From the NCBI GenBank assembly GCA_028712075.1, contig JAQTQX010000001.1, forward strand, positions 62,001 to 126,000: a DNA stretch of 64,000 bases. Direction: 5' to 3'. The position numbers were made by a program, and so were the translations under genes. This DNA comes from Desulfuromonadaceae bacterium. GTDB taxonomy: Bacteria; Desulfobacterota; Desulfuromonadia; Geobacterales; Pseudopelobacteraceae. The notes beneath the pieces were generated by a model, which worked only from the letters and a program-made list of their open reading frames with translations, did no database searches and was not told the DNA's origin. How positions within the stretch are numbered: the stretch's first letter is position 1; each line of letters begins with the position of its first letter. Below are positions 16,829 to 25,700 of this stretch, one piece after another.

Positions 16829-19393
16829 CTACCCCCAAATCAGGTATCCAGGTTCGTAAATAGTGCCAAGTATGGGGTGGCGAGGGATTATCCGCAGCAA
16901 GAACCCGTGCCGACCGCAAAAGCGGCACTCAAAAGATCCGCCGAACTGGTAGACTCCACCGCCAAGATCGCCAGTCATGATCAACGGTACCGATTCACCA
17001 CCCTGAATAGTGCCAAACGAATCCAGCACACCAAAGTATCCCTCAACCGCAATGTGGTCAACAGGGATATCCCCAAGTACTATCCGGGCAAATACGGGGA
17101 TCAGGCTGCCGATTGCAACCGCGTCTGCGGCTTCCGCTCCTGCCAGTTCAATGCGTATTTGCGGCCAGGCCTTGAAAAGTTTCTCTTTCCAGCGCACCAT
17201 GTCACGCGCCAAAGCAAGGTCGTCATCGACAAGGCGCTGCCACTGCGTATATGAGGGAATGTACGAGCGAGTGGCGTACTCCTGCACCATACGGTCGGTA
17301 GAAAAAACCGGGCAGAGGCTTTGCATGGATGCCTTCATGGTGGCAATCCATGAGCGCGACACTCCGTCATCCCCCTGATCGTAAAAATGAGGAATAACCT
17401 CCTTCTCCAACAAATCGTACAGTGCGCGCCCTTCAACCTGGTTCTGATACTCCACATCCGCGTAGACTTCACCTTTACCGATCGCCCAGCCGTTGTTCCC
17501 CTGATATCCCTCGCACCACCAGCCATCAAGCACGCTCAGGTTGAGACCGCCGTTAAACGCAACCTTCATGCCGCTGGTACCGCTGGCCTCCATTGGTCGA
17601 AGCGGTGTATTCAGCCAGACATCAACACCCTGAACGAGATGCCGGGCAACTTCAATGTCGTAATCCTCAATGAAAACGATCCGACGCCGAAAGCGTTCCT
17701 GATGTGCAGCCTGAATGATCTGGCGAATCAGTTCCTTCCCTTCCTGGTCCTGCGGGTGAGCCTTGCCGGCAAAGACAAACTGGACCGGCATTGTTGGATT
17801 GTTCAGGAGGCGGGCCAGGCGGTCAAGATCGCGCAGCAGCAGTGTGCCACGCTTGTAGGTGGCAAAGCGGCGGGCAAAGCCGATTGTCAGAGCCTCGGGG
17901 TCGAGAACTTCCTCTGCCGTTGCAATTTCCTTTGTAGTCGCACCAACTTTGATTAATTGTTCCTTGAGCCGCTTGCGGGCAAAGTCAACCAGCTTTTCAC
18001 GGCAATTTTGCCGGGTTCGCCACAACTCGGCATCAGGAATTTTCGAGATTCGGCGCCACACCGTGTGATTGGTCGGATCCTCCAGCCAGCGTGTCCCCAG
18101 ATAGCGCACCAGCAGGTTCCCCATATGGTTCGACACCCAGGAGCGCGTATGGACACCGTTGGTGATCGCAGTCAGCGGCACCTGTTCCTCTGGCAACTCC
18201 GGCCACAGTTTTTTCCACATCTTACGCGACACCTCGCCATGCAACTGGCTGACGCCATTGGCGTGCCCGGCCAGTTTCAGCGCCAGCACCGCCATGCAGA
18301 ACGACTCCTGCTGATTCACCACACTCTGCCGCCCCAGGCCGATAAACTCATCATGACTGATACCGAATGATTTGTAATACCCGGAAAAATATTTATCCAG
18401 CAGCTCTGGCGCAAAGTGGTCGATGCCGGCCTCCACCGGGGTGTGGGTAGTAAAAATATTGCCGGCGGATACAATCTCACGCGCCTCACCAAAGCTGATA
18501 TTACGCTTTCCCATCAGGAGGCGTATTCTCTCCAGAGCCAGAAATGCGGCATGTCCTTCGTTCATATGGCAGACATTGGGAATAATGCCGAGCATGCGCA
18601 GCGCCCGGATGCCGCCGATACCAAGCAGGATCTCCTGGATCATACGCATCTCTTTATCGCCGAAATAGAGCTGGGCAGTAATCAAACGGTTTTCAGGACT
18701 GTTCTCCTCAACATTGGTATCCAACAGATAGAGCGGTACCCTGCCGACCTGAACCCTCCATATATGTACCAAGAATTTTCGTGGACCAAAATTCAGCTCG
18801 AATGACAGCGGGGCACCCTTATCATCGCGCTCCAGAGTCAGTGGCAGGTTATAAAAGTTATTCTCCGGATAATACTCCTGCTGCCATCCTTCGTTGTTGA
18901 GATATTGTCGGAAATACCCCTGGCGGTAGAGCAGGCCAACTCCGACCAGCGGTAAACCCAGATCAGATGCAGATTTGAGGTGATCTCCAGCCAGAATGCC
19001 GAGGCCACCGGAATACATAGGAAGCGACTCATGCAGACCGTACTCCATTGAAAAATACGCAATCCTCATATTTGAAGCGCTCGTAGCACGTTTTTGAAAC
19101 CAGGTATTCCCCTGGAGATACTCGGTCAGTTTGTTGTCAACCAACTGAAGATGCGCCATAAAGCCTTCGTCGTTCTTGATCGCTTCAAGCGTCGTCTGTT
19201 GGATAATACCGAGCATCTCGACCGGATTGTGTCGGGTAGCTTTCCAGAGATCCGGATCAAGCCGACGAAAAAGAGCTGTCGCATCCGGCTCCCAGCACCA
19301 CCAGAGATTGTAGGCCACCCGTTGCAGCGCCACAAGGTCGTCAGTCAGGGACGGAACAACGGTGAATTTGTGCAGCATACTGGTGAAGTCCAT
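16829..19393 (-). CDS. glgP: Alpha-glucan (glycogen) phosphorylase
   Basis: The 854-residue enzyme releases glucose-1-phosphate from glycogen or maltodextrin with pyridoxal phosphate. It belongs to the shorter, non-classical alpha-glucan phosphorylase family (start NLWWCWEPDATALFRRLDP). The PLP site reads EASGTSGMKVAFNGGLNLSV, and the phosphate region includes FARRFATYKRGTLLL. I choose the ATG at 19391-19393, preceded by GGGAG at eight bases; an upstream start at 19429 lacks a site. It heads the operon with the FliK-like, FlhX and phosphohexomutase genes, so glycogen use may be co-expressed with flagellar parts. Confidence 0.92.
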   Translation of the reverse strand: MDFTSMLHKFTVVPSLTDDLVALQRVAYNLWWCWEPDATALFRRLDPDLWKATRHNPVEMLGIIQQTTLEAIKNDEGFMAHLQLVDNKLTEYLQGNTWFQKRATSASNMRIAYFSMEYGLHESLPMYSGGLGILAGDHLKSASDLGLPLVGVGLLYRQGYFRQYLNNEGWQQEYYPENNFYNLPLTLERDDKGAPLSFELNFGPRKFLVHIWRVQVGRVPLYLLDTNVEENSPENRLITAQLYFGDKEMRMIQEILLGIGGIRALRMLGIIPNVCHMNEGHAAFLALERIRLLMGKRNISFGEAREIVSAGNIFTTHTPVEAGIDHFAPELLDKYFSGYYKSFGISHDEFIGLGRQSVVNQQESFCMAVLALKLAGHANGVSQLHGEVSRKMWKKLWPELPEEQVPLTAITNGVHTRSWVSNHMGNLLVRYLGTRWLEDPTNHTVWRRISKIPDAELWRTRQNCREKLVDFARKRLKEQLIKVGATTKEIATAEEVLDPEALTIGFARRFATYKRGTLLLRDLDRLARLLNNPTMPVQFVFAGKAHPQDQEGKELIRQIIQAAHQERFRRRIVFIEDYDIEVARHLVQGVDVWLNTPLRPMEASGTSGMKVAFNGGLNLSVLDGWWCEGYQGNNGWAIGKGEVYADVEYQNQVEGRALYDLLEKEVIPHFYDQGDDGVSRSWIATMKASMQSLCPVFSTDRMVQEYATRSYIPSYTQWQRLVDDDLALARDMVRWKEKLFKAWPQIRIELAGAEAADAVAIGSLIPVFARIVLGDIPVDHIAVEGYFGVLDSFGTIQGGESVPLIMTGDLGGGVYQFGGSFECRFCGRHGFLLRIIPRHPILGTIYEPGYLIWG

Positions 19394-19822
19394 AGTGAAT
19401 TCTCCCATTTTAACGAAAAGCAGTTGCAAATTCTACTGATATTTCATGATGTTATATAAACTGTCCGGGCGTGGCAGTCTGCGTTTCCAAAAAATCTGTG
19501 GTCTATAACCGCCGTACGGGGTGATATAGATGGGGAGTGCCGGGGGCTGTTACTCGTCCGGTGCATGCCATATAAAAGTAGATAACAGAACTTCGATTAT
19601 TGTCAATTTGATAAACTGTCCCTGAAATATGAGCAATAATCTGACAATTTATTGCCGTCATATTTTTTTCAGATTTGACTTATCAAATGTGTAAGCAATA
19701 ATGGAATCAGGATGTGGAAATATAGATGATTCTGATAAACCTAAAATAAGTATTTTTTACTTTTCCTTTCAACGCCCCAGCCTTCTACGTGAATCACCAG
19801 AGCATACACTTTATCAATTTTT
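19394..19822. other. AT-rich intergenic region upstream of glgP
   Basis: No gene is visible in these 429 bases. They are clearly more AT-rich than the flanks and must hold the glgP promoter, which I could not place with confidence. An 11-base word ATAAACTGTCC occurs twice (19456-19466 and 19611-19621), and GCAATAAT occurs twice further right; either could be an operator or chance. Confidence 0.4.
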
Positions 19823-19856
19823 AAAAAAAGGGTGCTACGAATTAACGTAACACCCT
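19823..19856 (-). terminator. Intrinsic terminator of tRNA-Ala
   Basis: On the minus strand an 11-bp stem AGGGTGTTACG / CGTAGCACCCT (one U-G pair) with a six-base loop is followed by a run of seven T. It begins six bases past the tRNA 3' CCA end. Confidence 0.8.
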
Positions 19857-19861
19857 AATAA

Positions 19862-19937
19862 TGGTGGAGATGAAGGGATTCGAACCCTCGACCCCTGCCT
19901 TGCGAAGGCAATGCTCTCCCAGCTGAGCCACATCCCC
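19862..19937 (-). tRNA. tRNA-Ala (anticodon CGC)
   Basis: A 76-base cloverleaf: acceptor GGGGATG pairs with CATCTCC including G3-U70, the identity element of alanine tRNA. The D arm is GCTCAGCTGGGAGAGC, the anticodon loop TTCGCAA (anticodon CGC, codon GCG), the T arm has GGTTCGAATCC, and CCA is encoded. Confidence 0.95.
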
Positions 19938-20100
19938 AAATCTTTCACTGACAACCATACGTTGAAGTATTCCGACAAACCGTTACGACCACATTATTGA
20001 CCAGATAGTTTTACAATACTATAAGTAGCAGGATGGCAGTAAACGGCGTAACGAGCTGTTTTTGTTGAATGAAATTTTTGCCAGTTTAGCGGTTTGTTTG

Positions 20101-20138
20101 TTGCGAAGGCAGCGCTCTCTCAGCTGAGCCACATCCCC
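20101..20138 (-). pseudogene. Decayed copy of the 5' half of tRNA-Ala
   Basis: These 38 bases match the intact tRNA-Ala (19900-19937) at 35 of 38 positions, from the first acceptor base through the D arm to the end of the anticodon loop, then similarity stops abruptly. There is no T arm or 3' acceptor strand, so it cannot fold into a tRNA. It lies about 165 bases upstream of the intact gene in the same orientation. Confidence 0.85.
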
Positions 20139-20152
20139 GAGAAATCAACCTG

Positions 20153-21535
20153 TTACTTCAAGAGCGGCAGCGTTATCGTGAAGACAGCTCCCGTCTCAGA
20201 ATTATGCGCTTCTATCGTGCCAAAATGATTTACTATAATACGGTTCGCAATTGCAAGGCCAAGACCGGTGCCATGGTATTTTGTGGTAAAAAAAGGGCTG
20301 AATATTTGCGGCAGCAGGTTTTGTGGAACTCCACCACCAGAATCCTCAACGGTAACAACAGCAGACACTTTGTTTTTTATGAACCTTTCTCCCAGTGTGA
20401 TGGTAAGTTTTCCGCCCCCCTGCATGGCATCAGATGCATTGAGAATAAGGTTGATAAACACCTGCTTCAACTGGTTCGCGTCACCCGACACCGTCAAGTG
20501 TAGATCATTCGATTGTAGCGCTACTGCAATATTTTGATCTTCAAATGTAGCGGCACAGCCTGCCAGACAGTCCCGGATAATTTCCTCCAGGTCACAATTA
20601 CAAAAACAGATAGTCGGCTTGCGGGAAAATGCCAGAATTTCAGCAAGCATTTTTTCCAGTCGGCACACTTCAGAAACAACGGTATCAGCATAGTGATGTT
20701 CTCGTGAGTCAGCCGGCAACGCCTTGAGCAGACGTCCGGCAAAACCGCCGATTGTCACAAGCGGGTTTTTTAACTCATGGGCAAGATTTGCCGCCATTTC
20801 GCCGATAGCAGCAAGGCGCTCGCCATGCACCAGTCGTTCACGAGCATCCTTTAAATTCAAATGAGCATCTTCTAAACGGGTATATAACATCGAGTTTTCT
20901 ATTGCCATCCCAGCCTGATTGGCAAATAGTTGCAGAAAATTCAGGTCATCGTCAGTTATGTCACGGGTAAAAGTCTGGTTATCAACAACTATCATACCGA
21001 TTGTTGTTTCACGAGCAACCAGTGGCGCAGCAACAAACAAACCATTGCATAACTGCTTGATGAAACGGCAGGCAGTGCACTCCTGGCAAAGAGCATCATC
21101 TGATCGGCAAAGAGTGCGCTCAATGACTATTTTATTGATCAGCGGGCAGATACCGTCTATTTCAATGCGGGTGAGCCGCACTTGCGAGCAAAATTCCGTA
21201 GAACGCTGCTGTTCGATGATCGCATCGCCTATATCCCATCTGGTGCCAAGGGTGCCGTGTCCACCGATAATCTGCAGACCTTCGGACAACTGGCGCGTGA
21301 CACCTACCATTCCTTGCAAAACGTCGGTTTTTTCGTTGCGCAGAAACAGTATGGCGCGTTCAAAGAGGTTTGAGGAAGGTGTCGTTATAGCGGTAAGAAC
21401 AAGGTGAGCCAGCTTGTTGATGCGTATGGTGGAAAGCAGTGTGTTACTGAACTGGTAAAGAAGCGTCAGCTCTGACAGGCGGCGGTCGGTTTCAGGGTGT
21501 TGCGAAATGTCGTCAGTGCCCATGTTCAATCTCAT
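20153..21535 (-). CDS. GAF-domain sensor histidine kinase with a cysteine-rich sensor
   Basis: The 460-residue protein has no membrane segment. Residues about 20-220 are a GAF domain containing six Cys between about residues 129 and 163, with the core LCQECTACRFIKQLC. A coiled linker leads to the HisKA domain (NLAHELKNPLVTIGGFAG, His near 253) and the HATPase domain (NLILNASDAMQGGG; DSGGGVP; GTGLGLAIANRI). Both ends of the kinase are intact, so it should autophosphorylate; no response regulator is adjacent. The start may be the ATG at 21535 or that at 21523, which has a slightly better upstream GAG. The Cys cluster suggests redox, metal or Fe-S sensing (inference). Confidence 0.88.
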   Translation of the reverse strand: MRLNMGTDDISQHPETDRRLSELTLLYQFSNTLLSTIRINKLAHLVLTAITTPSSNLFERAILFLRNEKTDVLQGMVGVTRQLSEGLQIIGGHGTLGTRWDIGDAIIEQQRSTEFCSQVRLTRIEIDGICPLINKIVIERTLCRSDDALCQECTACRFIKQLCNGLFVAAPLVARETTIGMIVVDNQTFTRDITDDDLNFLQLFANQAGMAIENSMLYTRLEDAHLNLKDARERLVHGERLAAIGEMAANLAHELKNPLVTIGGFAGRLLKALPADSREHHYADTVVSEVCRLEKMLAEILAFSRKPTICFCNCDLEEIIRDCLAGCAATFEDQNIAVALQSNDLHLTVSGDANQLKQVFINLILNASDAMQGGGKLTITLGERFIKNKVSAVVTVEDSGGGVPQNLLPQIFSPFFTTKYHGTGLGLAIANRIIVNHFGTIEAHNSETGAVFTITLPLLK

Positions 21536-21559
21536 TGATTGTCGTGCAGAAATAGGAAC

Positions 21560-21916
21560 CTAAACGCGTCGTTCTTTTTCCTCAGCAGCCATTTTACAGT
21601 CGATACATTGGGTTGTAACCGGTCGTGCCTTGAGACGTGCTTCACCGATTTCTTTCCCGCAATCGTCACAAATGCCAAATTCTTTTGACTCAATGCGGTC
21701 AAGAGCATCTTTAATTTTGTTTATCAGCTTACGCTCCCTATCCCTGATGCGCAGTTCAAAATTTCGATCCGACTCCTGAGTGGCACGATCGGTCGGGTCG
21801 GGGAAATTTGAGGCATCCGAGGTCATTTCCGTAACCGTCTTGCCAGCCTCGCCCAACAATGCCTTCATTTCTTCATTCAATATGTTCTTGAAATAATCGA
21901 GTTTTTCCTGGTCCAT
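21560..21916 (-). CDS. dksA: DksA/TraR family RNA polymerase-binding protein
   Basis: The 118-residue protein has an N-terminal coiled-coil hairpin with the acidic tip region FPDPTDRATQESDR and a C-terminal zinc finger C-x2-C-x17-C-x2-C (CDDCGKEIG to CIDC). These are hallmarks of DksA, which binds the secondary channel of RNA polymerase and works with ppGpp. The ATG at 21914-21916 follows AGGAG by six bases; a TTG two codons upstream is less likely. Several DksA paralogues are common in this lineage, so it may not be the main one. Confidence 0.88.
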   Translation of the reverse strand: MDQEKLDYFKNILNEEMKALLGEAGKTVTEMTSDASNFPDPTDRATQESDRNFELRIRDRERKLINKIKDALDRIESKEFGICDDCGKEIGEARLKARPVTTQCIDCKMAAEEKERRV

Positions 21917-22094
21917 TCCCAACTCCTGTGTAATGTAAACTGTGAGATTCTAGTGAGAATGGAGCGACAAGTCCAGAAAAAAAACTCCCCGGGAGAACAA
22001 TGGATCCCATACTTCTTTTACAAAACTATTACATTCCCAACGTTCATGCCTTGTTATGATGTCCGCGATTTTATCGCAAAGGGGGGAAAGGGTG

Positions 22095-23165
22095 ATGGCA
22101 CCACTAACGATAGGAAAGCATACGGTTCGCTACCCGCTGATCCAGGGGGGCATGGGGGTCAGAATATCTGCCGGCCGGTTGGCCGGTCACATTGCCAAAA
22201 ACGGCGGTGTAGGTCTGGTTGCGGCAGCCGGAATTGCCCTCAACAGCGGCCTTTATACCGGAAAAAACTTTTTCCAGGCTGAAACCGAGGCCTTTAAGAC
22301 AGAATTGCACAAGGCATATCAAATTGCTCCCGACGGGGTCATCGGCGTTAATGTGATGGTCGCGCTTGCCGACTTTGAACCTCTTGTCAAGGCAGCTGTT
22401 GAAGGGGGAGCAAAGGTTATAGTGTGCGGTGCCGGTTTACCCATGGGCCTGCCTGAATTGACCGCCGACCATCCCGATGTTGCTCTGGTCCCTATTGTCT
22501 CCTCTCTCAGGGCTGCTCAACTCATCGCCCGAAAGTGGCTGAAAGCATATCATCGGTTGCCCGATGCGGTGGTGGTTGAAGATCCTGATACGGCTGGTGG
22601 GCATCTTGGTGAAAAATTGGAGAATATCGGAACAGGCGAATATGACCAGTACGCAACGGTGCGCGCCGTTAAAGCATTTTTCCATGATGAGTGTAGCGCA
22701 ACTGTGCCGGTAATTGCCGCAGGCGGAGTGTGGGACCGGGCTGATCTGGAACATGCCCTTGCCGAAGGAGCGGACGGCGTGCAAATGGCCAGTCGCTTCG
22801 TCTGCACTGAGGAGTGCGATGCCAGTGATGAATTCAAACGGCGCTACATGGGGTGCACAAAAGAGGATATCGGGCTGATTATGAGTCCGGCCGGCCTGCC
22901 CGGTCGTGCCATACTGAACAATAAGGACAATATCCGCCAGTACGATCTTGACCACCAGACCCCTTGTCGGATGGGCTGTTTAAAAAAATGCTCGTACAAA
23001 GAGTCCGGGGAACGTTTCTGCATAGTTACTGCATTGGATCGCGCCCAACGTGGTGATGTTGATACCGGTCTGGTTTTTTGCGGAAGCAATGCGTGGAAAG
23101 CGGATCGGATCACAACTGTTCGTGCCATTTTCTACGAGCTTTTTGGTGATGGTGGCAAACTTTAA
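22095..23165 (+). CDS. NAD(P)H-dependent flavin oxidoreductase (nitronate monooxygenase / FabK-like family)
   Basis: The 356-residue TIM-barrel flavoprotein is related to nitronate monooxygenases and the enoyl reductase FabK. Evidence: the N-terminal LIQGGMGVRISAGRLA, the active-site-type stretch DPDTAGGHLGE, and the FMN phosphate-binding VIAAGGVWDRADLEHALAEG then ADGVQMASRF. The C-terminal part has a Cys cluster (C-R-M-G-C-L-K-K-C, then GERFC) found in one anaerobe-rich branch. The ATG at 22095 follows GGGGGGAAAGGG; an in-frame ATG at 22056 would add 13 residues. It is divergent from dksA. The true substrate is not readable from sequence. Confidence 0.82.
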   Translation: MAPLTIGKHTVRYPLIQGGMGVRISAGRLAGHIAKNGGVGLVAAAGIALNSGLYTGKNFFQAETEAFKTELHKAYQIAPDGVIGVNVMVALADFEPLVKAAVEGGAKVIVCGAGLPMGLPELTADHPDVALVPIVSSLRAAQLIARKWLKAYHRLPDAVVVEDPDTAGGHLGEKLENIGTGEYDQYATVRAVKAFFHDECSATVPVIAAGGVWDRADLEHALAEGADGVQMASRFVCTEECDASDEFKRRYMGCTKEDIGLIMSPAGLPGRAILNNKDNIRQYDLDHQTPCRMGCLKKCSYKESGERFCIVTALDRAQRGDVDTGLVFCGSNAWKADRITTVRAIFYELFGDGGKL

Positions 23166-23183
23166 TAACTCGTTAATACTGCG

Positions 23184-24914
23184 TTATTCTGATGTTTGTT
23201 GCTGTCTGCGGCATATTTCGGTGTACAGCCCCCCCCTTTGGAGTAGCTCTGTTGGGGTGCCTTGTTCGGCAATCAGACCTGATTTAAGAACTATTATCTG
23301 ATCGCAATTCCGGAAAGCCGACACTCTCTGTGAAACAATCAGCACTGTCCGCCCGGAGTAAAATGATCCCAATTCACCAAGAATCTCCTCCTCATGTCCG
23401 GCGTCAACTGCAGACAGGGGATCATCGAAAAGCAGGATCGGCGGATTGCTGGCAACAGCACGGGCAATGGCGAGACGCTGCTTCTGGCCGCCGGAAAGAG
23501 TGACCCCTTTTTCGCCTACCTGCGTAGCAAATTTGTCCGGGAACAATTCAACGTCATCAAGAAATCCGGCCTGTCCGGCCGCTTTTTTAACATCATCTGG
23601 TGCAACCGGGCGCGGCATTCCATAACTTATATTGTCTGACACCGTACGGGAAAAAAGGAATGTTTCCTGGGGGACATAGCCGATCAAACGGCGCACACTT
23701 GTCGTCGTCATCGAATTGATATCACGCCCGTCAACAAACAGGGAGCCTTCTGAAACCGGCAGCAGTCGAGCGACCAAACGGAGCAATGTTGTCTTGCCGC
23801 CGCCGATCTCTCCGGTAATACCGACGATTGCTCCCGCCGCAATATGAAAAGATATCCCGCTGAGAACCTCTGTTTCACCGTAGCTGAACCTGAGATTCCT
23901 CCCTTCGATTCCTTGCCGTAGGGCAGTGATCGGTTGTGCGCCAGAATGATCTGCAATAGCTGGTTGTGCCCTCAGGATTCCAGCCAGCCGGGACATGGAA
24001 GCCGCCCCCCGCTGAGCCAATGTCAGTATCCAGCCAAGAACTGCAGTCGGCCAGACCAGCATCGCCAGGTAGCCGCTAAAAGCGACAAAATCTCCTAACG
24101 TTATTACACCGGATATTACAAGATTCCCCCCCATGAACAGGACGATAAGAGTCCCCGATCCGGTAGCCGCAGCCATTACCGGGATAATCAGTCCGCGTAA
24201 ACGGGCAAGACGAAGGTTCTGGCGGAGGTATCGTTCAGCTGTTTTACCGAATTCCTGTTGAAAATACTCCTCCCGACAGTACGATTTGATTAATCGCACG
24301 GCGGAAACGCTCTCTTCGGCCTGGCTGGACAACTGGGCAAGCTCCTCTTGGGCCCGAAGTGAGCGACCAAAGAGGCGGTGGCTGATTTTTTTGATGGTCA
24401 AGACCATCAAGGGGAACGGCAGGATTGCCCAAAAAGTCAATGCCGGATGAATTCTGATCATCATTATTACTGCAGCACTGTAGATCAGCACGGTATTGAT
24501 GGCACTCATGGCGCCAAAACCGGTCAGCATGCGGACGTTGGTCAGGTCATTGGAAAAACGGGACAGAATGTCGCCACTGCGACTCCGTGAAAAGTAACCG
24601 GCATCAAGTTTGGTCAAACAGCAGAACAGGTCATTACGAATACGGAATTCAATAATCCGGGCGGCATTCAGAATGAACGTCCGGGAAAAGACTCGGGTGA
24701 TACAGTGAAAAATTGCCAAGAGGATGATGGACTGTGCACAAACCAACGGTGAAAGACGCATCTCCAGCGGATGCTGCAGTGCTTCAATCGCCAGCTTTAA
24801 AAACCAGGGGATTAACAGTGCGAAAGCATTTGTCAGGACAAGAAACAGCGCCCCACCGGCATATCGCCAGCGGAGCGCAGCCAGGTAGGGAGTGAGCAGG
24901 AGCAGGTCTCTAAT
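23184..24914 (-). CDS. ABC exporter half-transporter (fused permease and ATPase), apparent ATT start
   Basis: The frame encodes 576 residues with an N-terminal six-helix permease and a C-terminal ATPase: Walker A GEIGGGKTT (near 374), signature LSGGQKQR (near 473) and Walker B ILLFDDPLSAVD (near 499). It would act as a homodimer exporting lipid, drug or peptide. The first ATG in frame (24761) would cut off the first helix. Upstream codons to 24914 encode RDLLLLTPYLAALRWRYAGG and a membrane helix, a typical exporter N terminus. The only plausible initiator there is ATT at 24912-24914, seven bases after GAGG; a TGA lies just before it. It follows ssb by 16 bases. A sequencing frameshift is an alternative. 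Confidence 0.85.
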   Translation of the reverse strand: MRDLLLLTPYLAALRWRYAGGALFLVLTNAFALLIPWFLKLAIEALQHPLEMRLSPLVCAQSIILLAIFHCITRVFSRTFILNAARIIEFRIRNDLFCCLTKLDAGYFSRSRSGDILSRFSNDLTNVRMLTGFGAMSAINTVLIYSAAVIMMIRIHPALTFWAILPFPLMVLTIKKISHRLFGRSLRAQEELAQLSSQAEESVSAVRLIKSYCREEYFQQEFGKTAERYLRQNLRLARLRGLIIPVMAAATGSGTLIVLFMGGNLVISGVITLGDFVAFSGYLAMLVWPTAVLGWILTLAQRGAASMSRLAGILRAQPAIADHSGAQPITALRQGIEGRNLRFSYGETEVLSGISFHIAAGAIVGITGEIGGGKTTLLRLVARLLPVSEGSLFVDGRDINSMTTTSVRRLIGYVPQETFLFSRTVSDNISYGMPRPVAPDDVKKAAGQAGFLDDVELFPDKFATQVGEKGVTLSGGQKQRLAIARAVASNPPILLFDDPLSAVDAGHEEEILGELGSFYSGRTVLIVSQRVSAFRNCDQIIVLKSGLIAEQGTPTELLQRGGLYTEICRRQQQTSE

Positions 24915-24930
24915 ACGAAATCCTCATCTG

Positions 24931-25356
24931 TCAGAAGGGAATATCATCGTCCTGAAATGGCGGTTCTTCAATGTGAGGCGAGCTGGACCGTGATGATGCC
25001 GAAGCATCGCTGCCGCTTCGCTCTCCTTTCGGCGAAAGCATCTGCATTTTGTCTCCGACGACGTCTGTGGTATAGCGGTCGTTGCCGCTTTTGTCCTGCC
25101 ACTTGCGGGTCTGTAAACGACCTTCAAGGAAAATTGTTTTGCCCTTGGTCAGATACTCTCCGGCAATTTCAGCCAGCTTTCCCCACAGAGTTATGTTGTG
25201 CCACTCGGTACGCTCTTCCCATTCACCGTTCTTCCCCTTGAACTTTTCGCTTGTCGCAAGGGAAAAACTGGCGACAGCCTGACCTGATGAGGTAAAACGC
25301 ACCTCAGGATCCTTGCCCAGATTACCGATCAGCATTACCTTGTTAAGACTGGCCAT
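24931..25356 (-). CDS. ssb: Single-stranded DNA-binding protein
   Basis: The 141-residue SSB has the OB fold ([20 protein letters not shown], then FSLATSEKF and [14 protein letters not shown]), a Ser-rich flexible tail and the acidic tip DDDIPF that recruits repair and replication partners. AAGGAG precedes the ATG. The downstream ABC exporter begins 16 bases after the stop. Confidence 0.97.
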   Translation of the reverse strand: MASLNKVMLIGNLGKDPEVRFTSSGQAVASFSLATSEKFKGKNGEWEERTEWHNITLWGKLAEIAGEYLTKGKTIFLEGRLQTRKWQDKSGNDRYTTDVVGDKMQMLSPKGERSGSDASASSRSSSPHIEEPPFQDDDIPF

Positions 25357-25382
25357 GATGTAACTCCTTGTAGATTTAAAGG

Positions 25383-25411
25383 GATAAAAGAGTCTGCCGG
25401 TTTCATGGCAA
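25383..25411 (-). promoter_or_regulatory. Possible sigma-70 promoter for ssb
   Basis: Minus strand: TTGCCA (25406-25411, five of six -35 bases), a 17-base spacer and TTTATC (25383-25388, a weak -10). It would give a short leader of about 20 bases before the ssb ATG. The rest of the divergent gap (25412-25630) shows no gene. Confidence 0.3.
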
Positions 25412-25630
25412 TAATCTCTTCTCTATGCCGGGACAATACCTCATAAGGCCGCCGTTCTCAACCTCAAAATCAGGTAGCTGCATGACACGGGGCAGGTCAA
25501 TAATCCGACACGTTCAATGCTTTGACACTCCTTGAGCTATGTCAGACGAACCGTGTGAGCGAAAAACCGCCACTGTTCCGACTGCCTTGGCGGCCAATTG
25601 GCGTTTAAATACAGCATGAATGCGGTTTTG

Positions 25631-25646
25631 CGGCACGAAAAATGCA
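25631..25646 (+). promoter_or_regulatory. Sigma-54 promoter for the flhA-flgL operon
   Basis: CGGCACGAAAAATGCA matches TGGCACGN4TTGCA at all but two positions, with the invariant GG and GC correctly spaced. Transcription would begin near 25657, leaving about 45 bases of leader before the flhA ATG at 25701. Its position downstream of an in-frame ATG at 25620 argues against that longer flhA start. Confidence 0.75.
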
Positions 25647-25700
25647 AAGCAAATCAATTCGCTACACTACAATAATCAAGCAACGGGCAAATATTCCATT

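Noticed and set aside
19394..19822. Small genes or a riboswitch upstream of glgP
   Set aside because: No frame with a ribosome site and no recognisable riboswitch core; only short repeated words were seen.
20101..20138. Second functional tRNA-Ala gene
   Set aside because: Only the first 38 bases are present; no T arm or 3' acceptor strand exists to its left.
24761..24763. ATG at 24761 as the ABC exporter start
   Set aside because: It would remove the first membrane helix, whereas the upstream in-frame sequence encodes a typical exporter N terminus.
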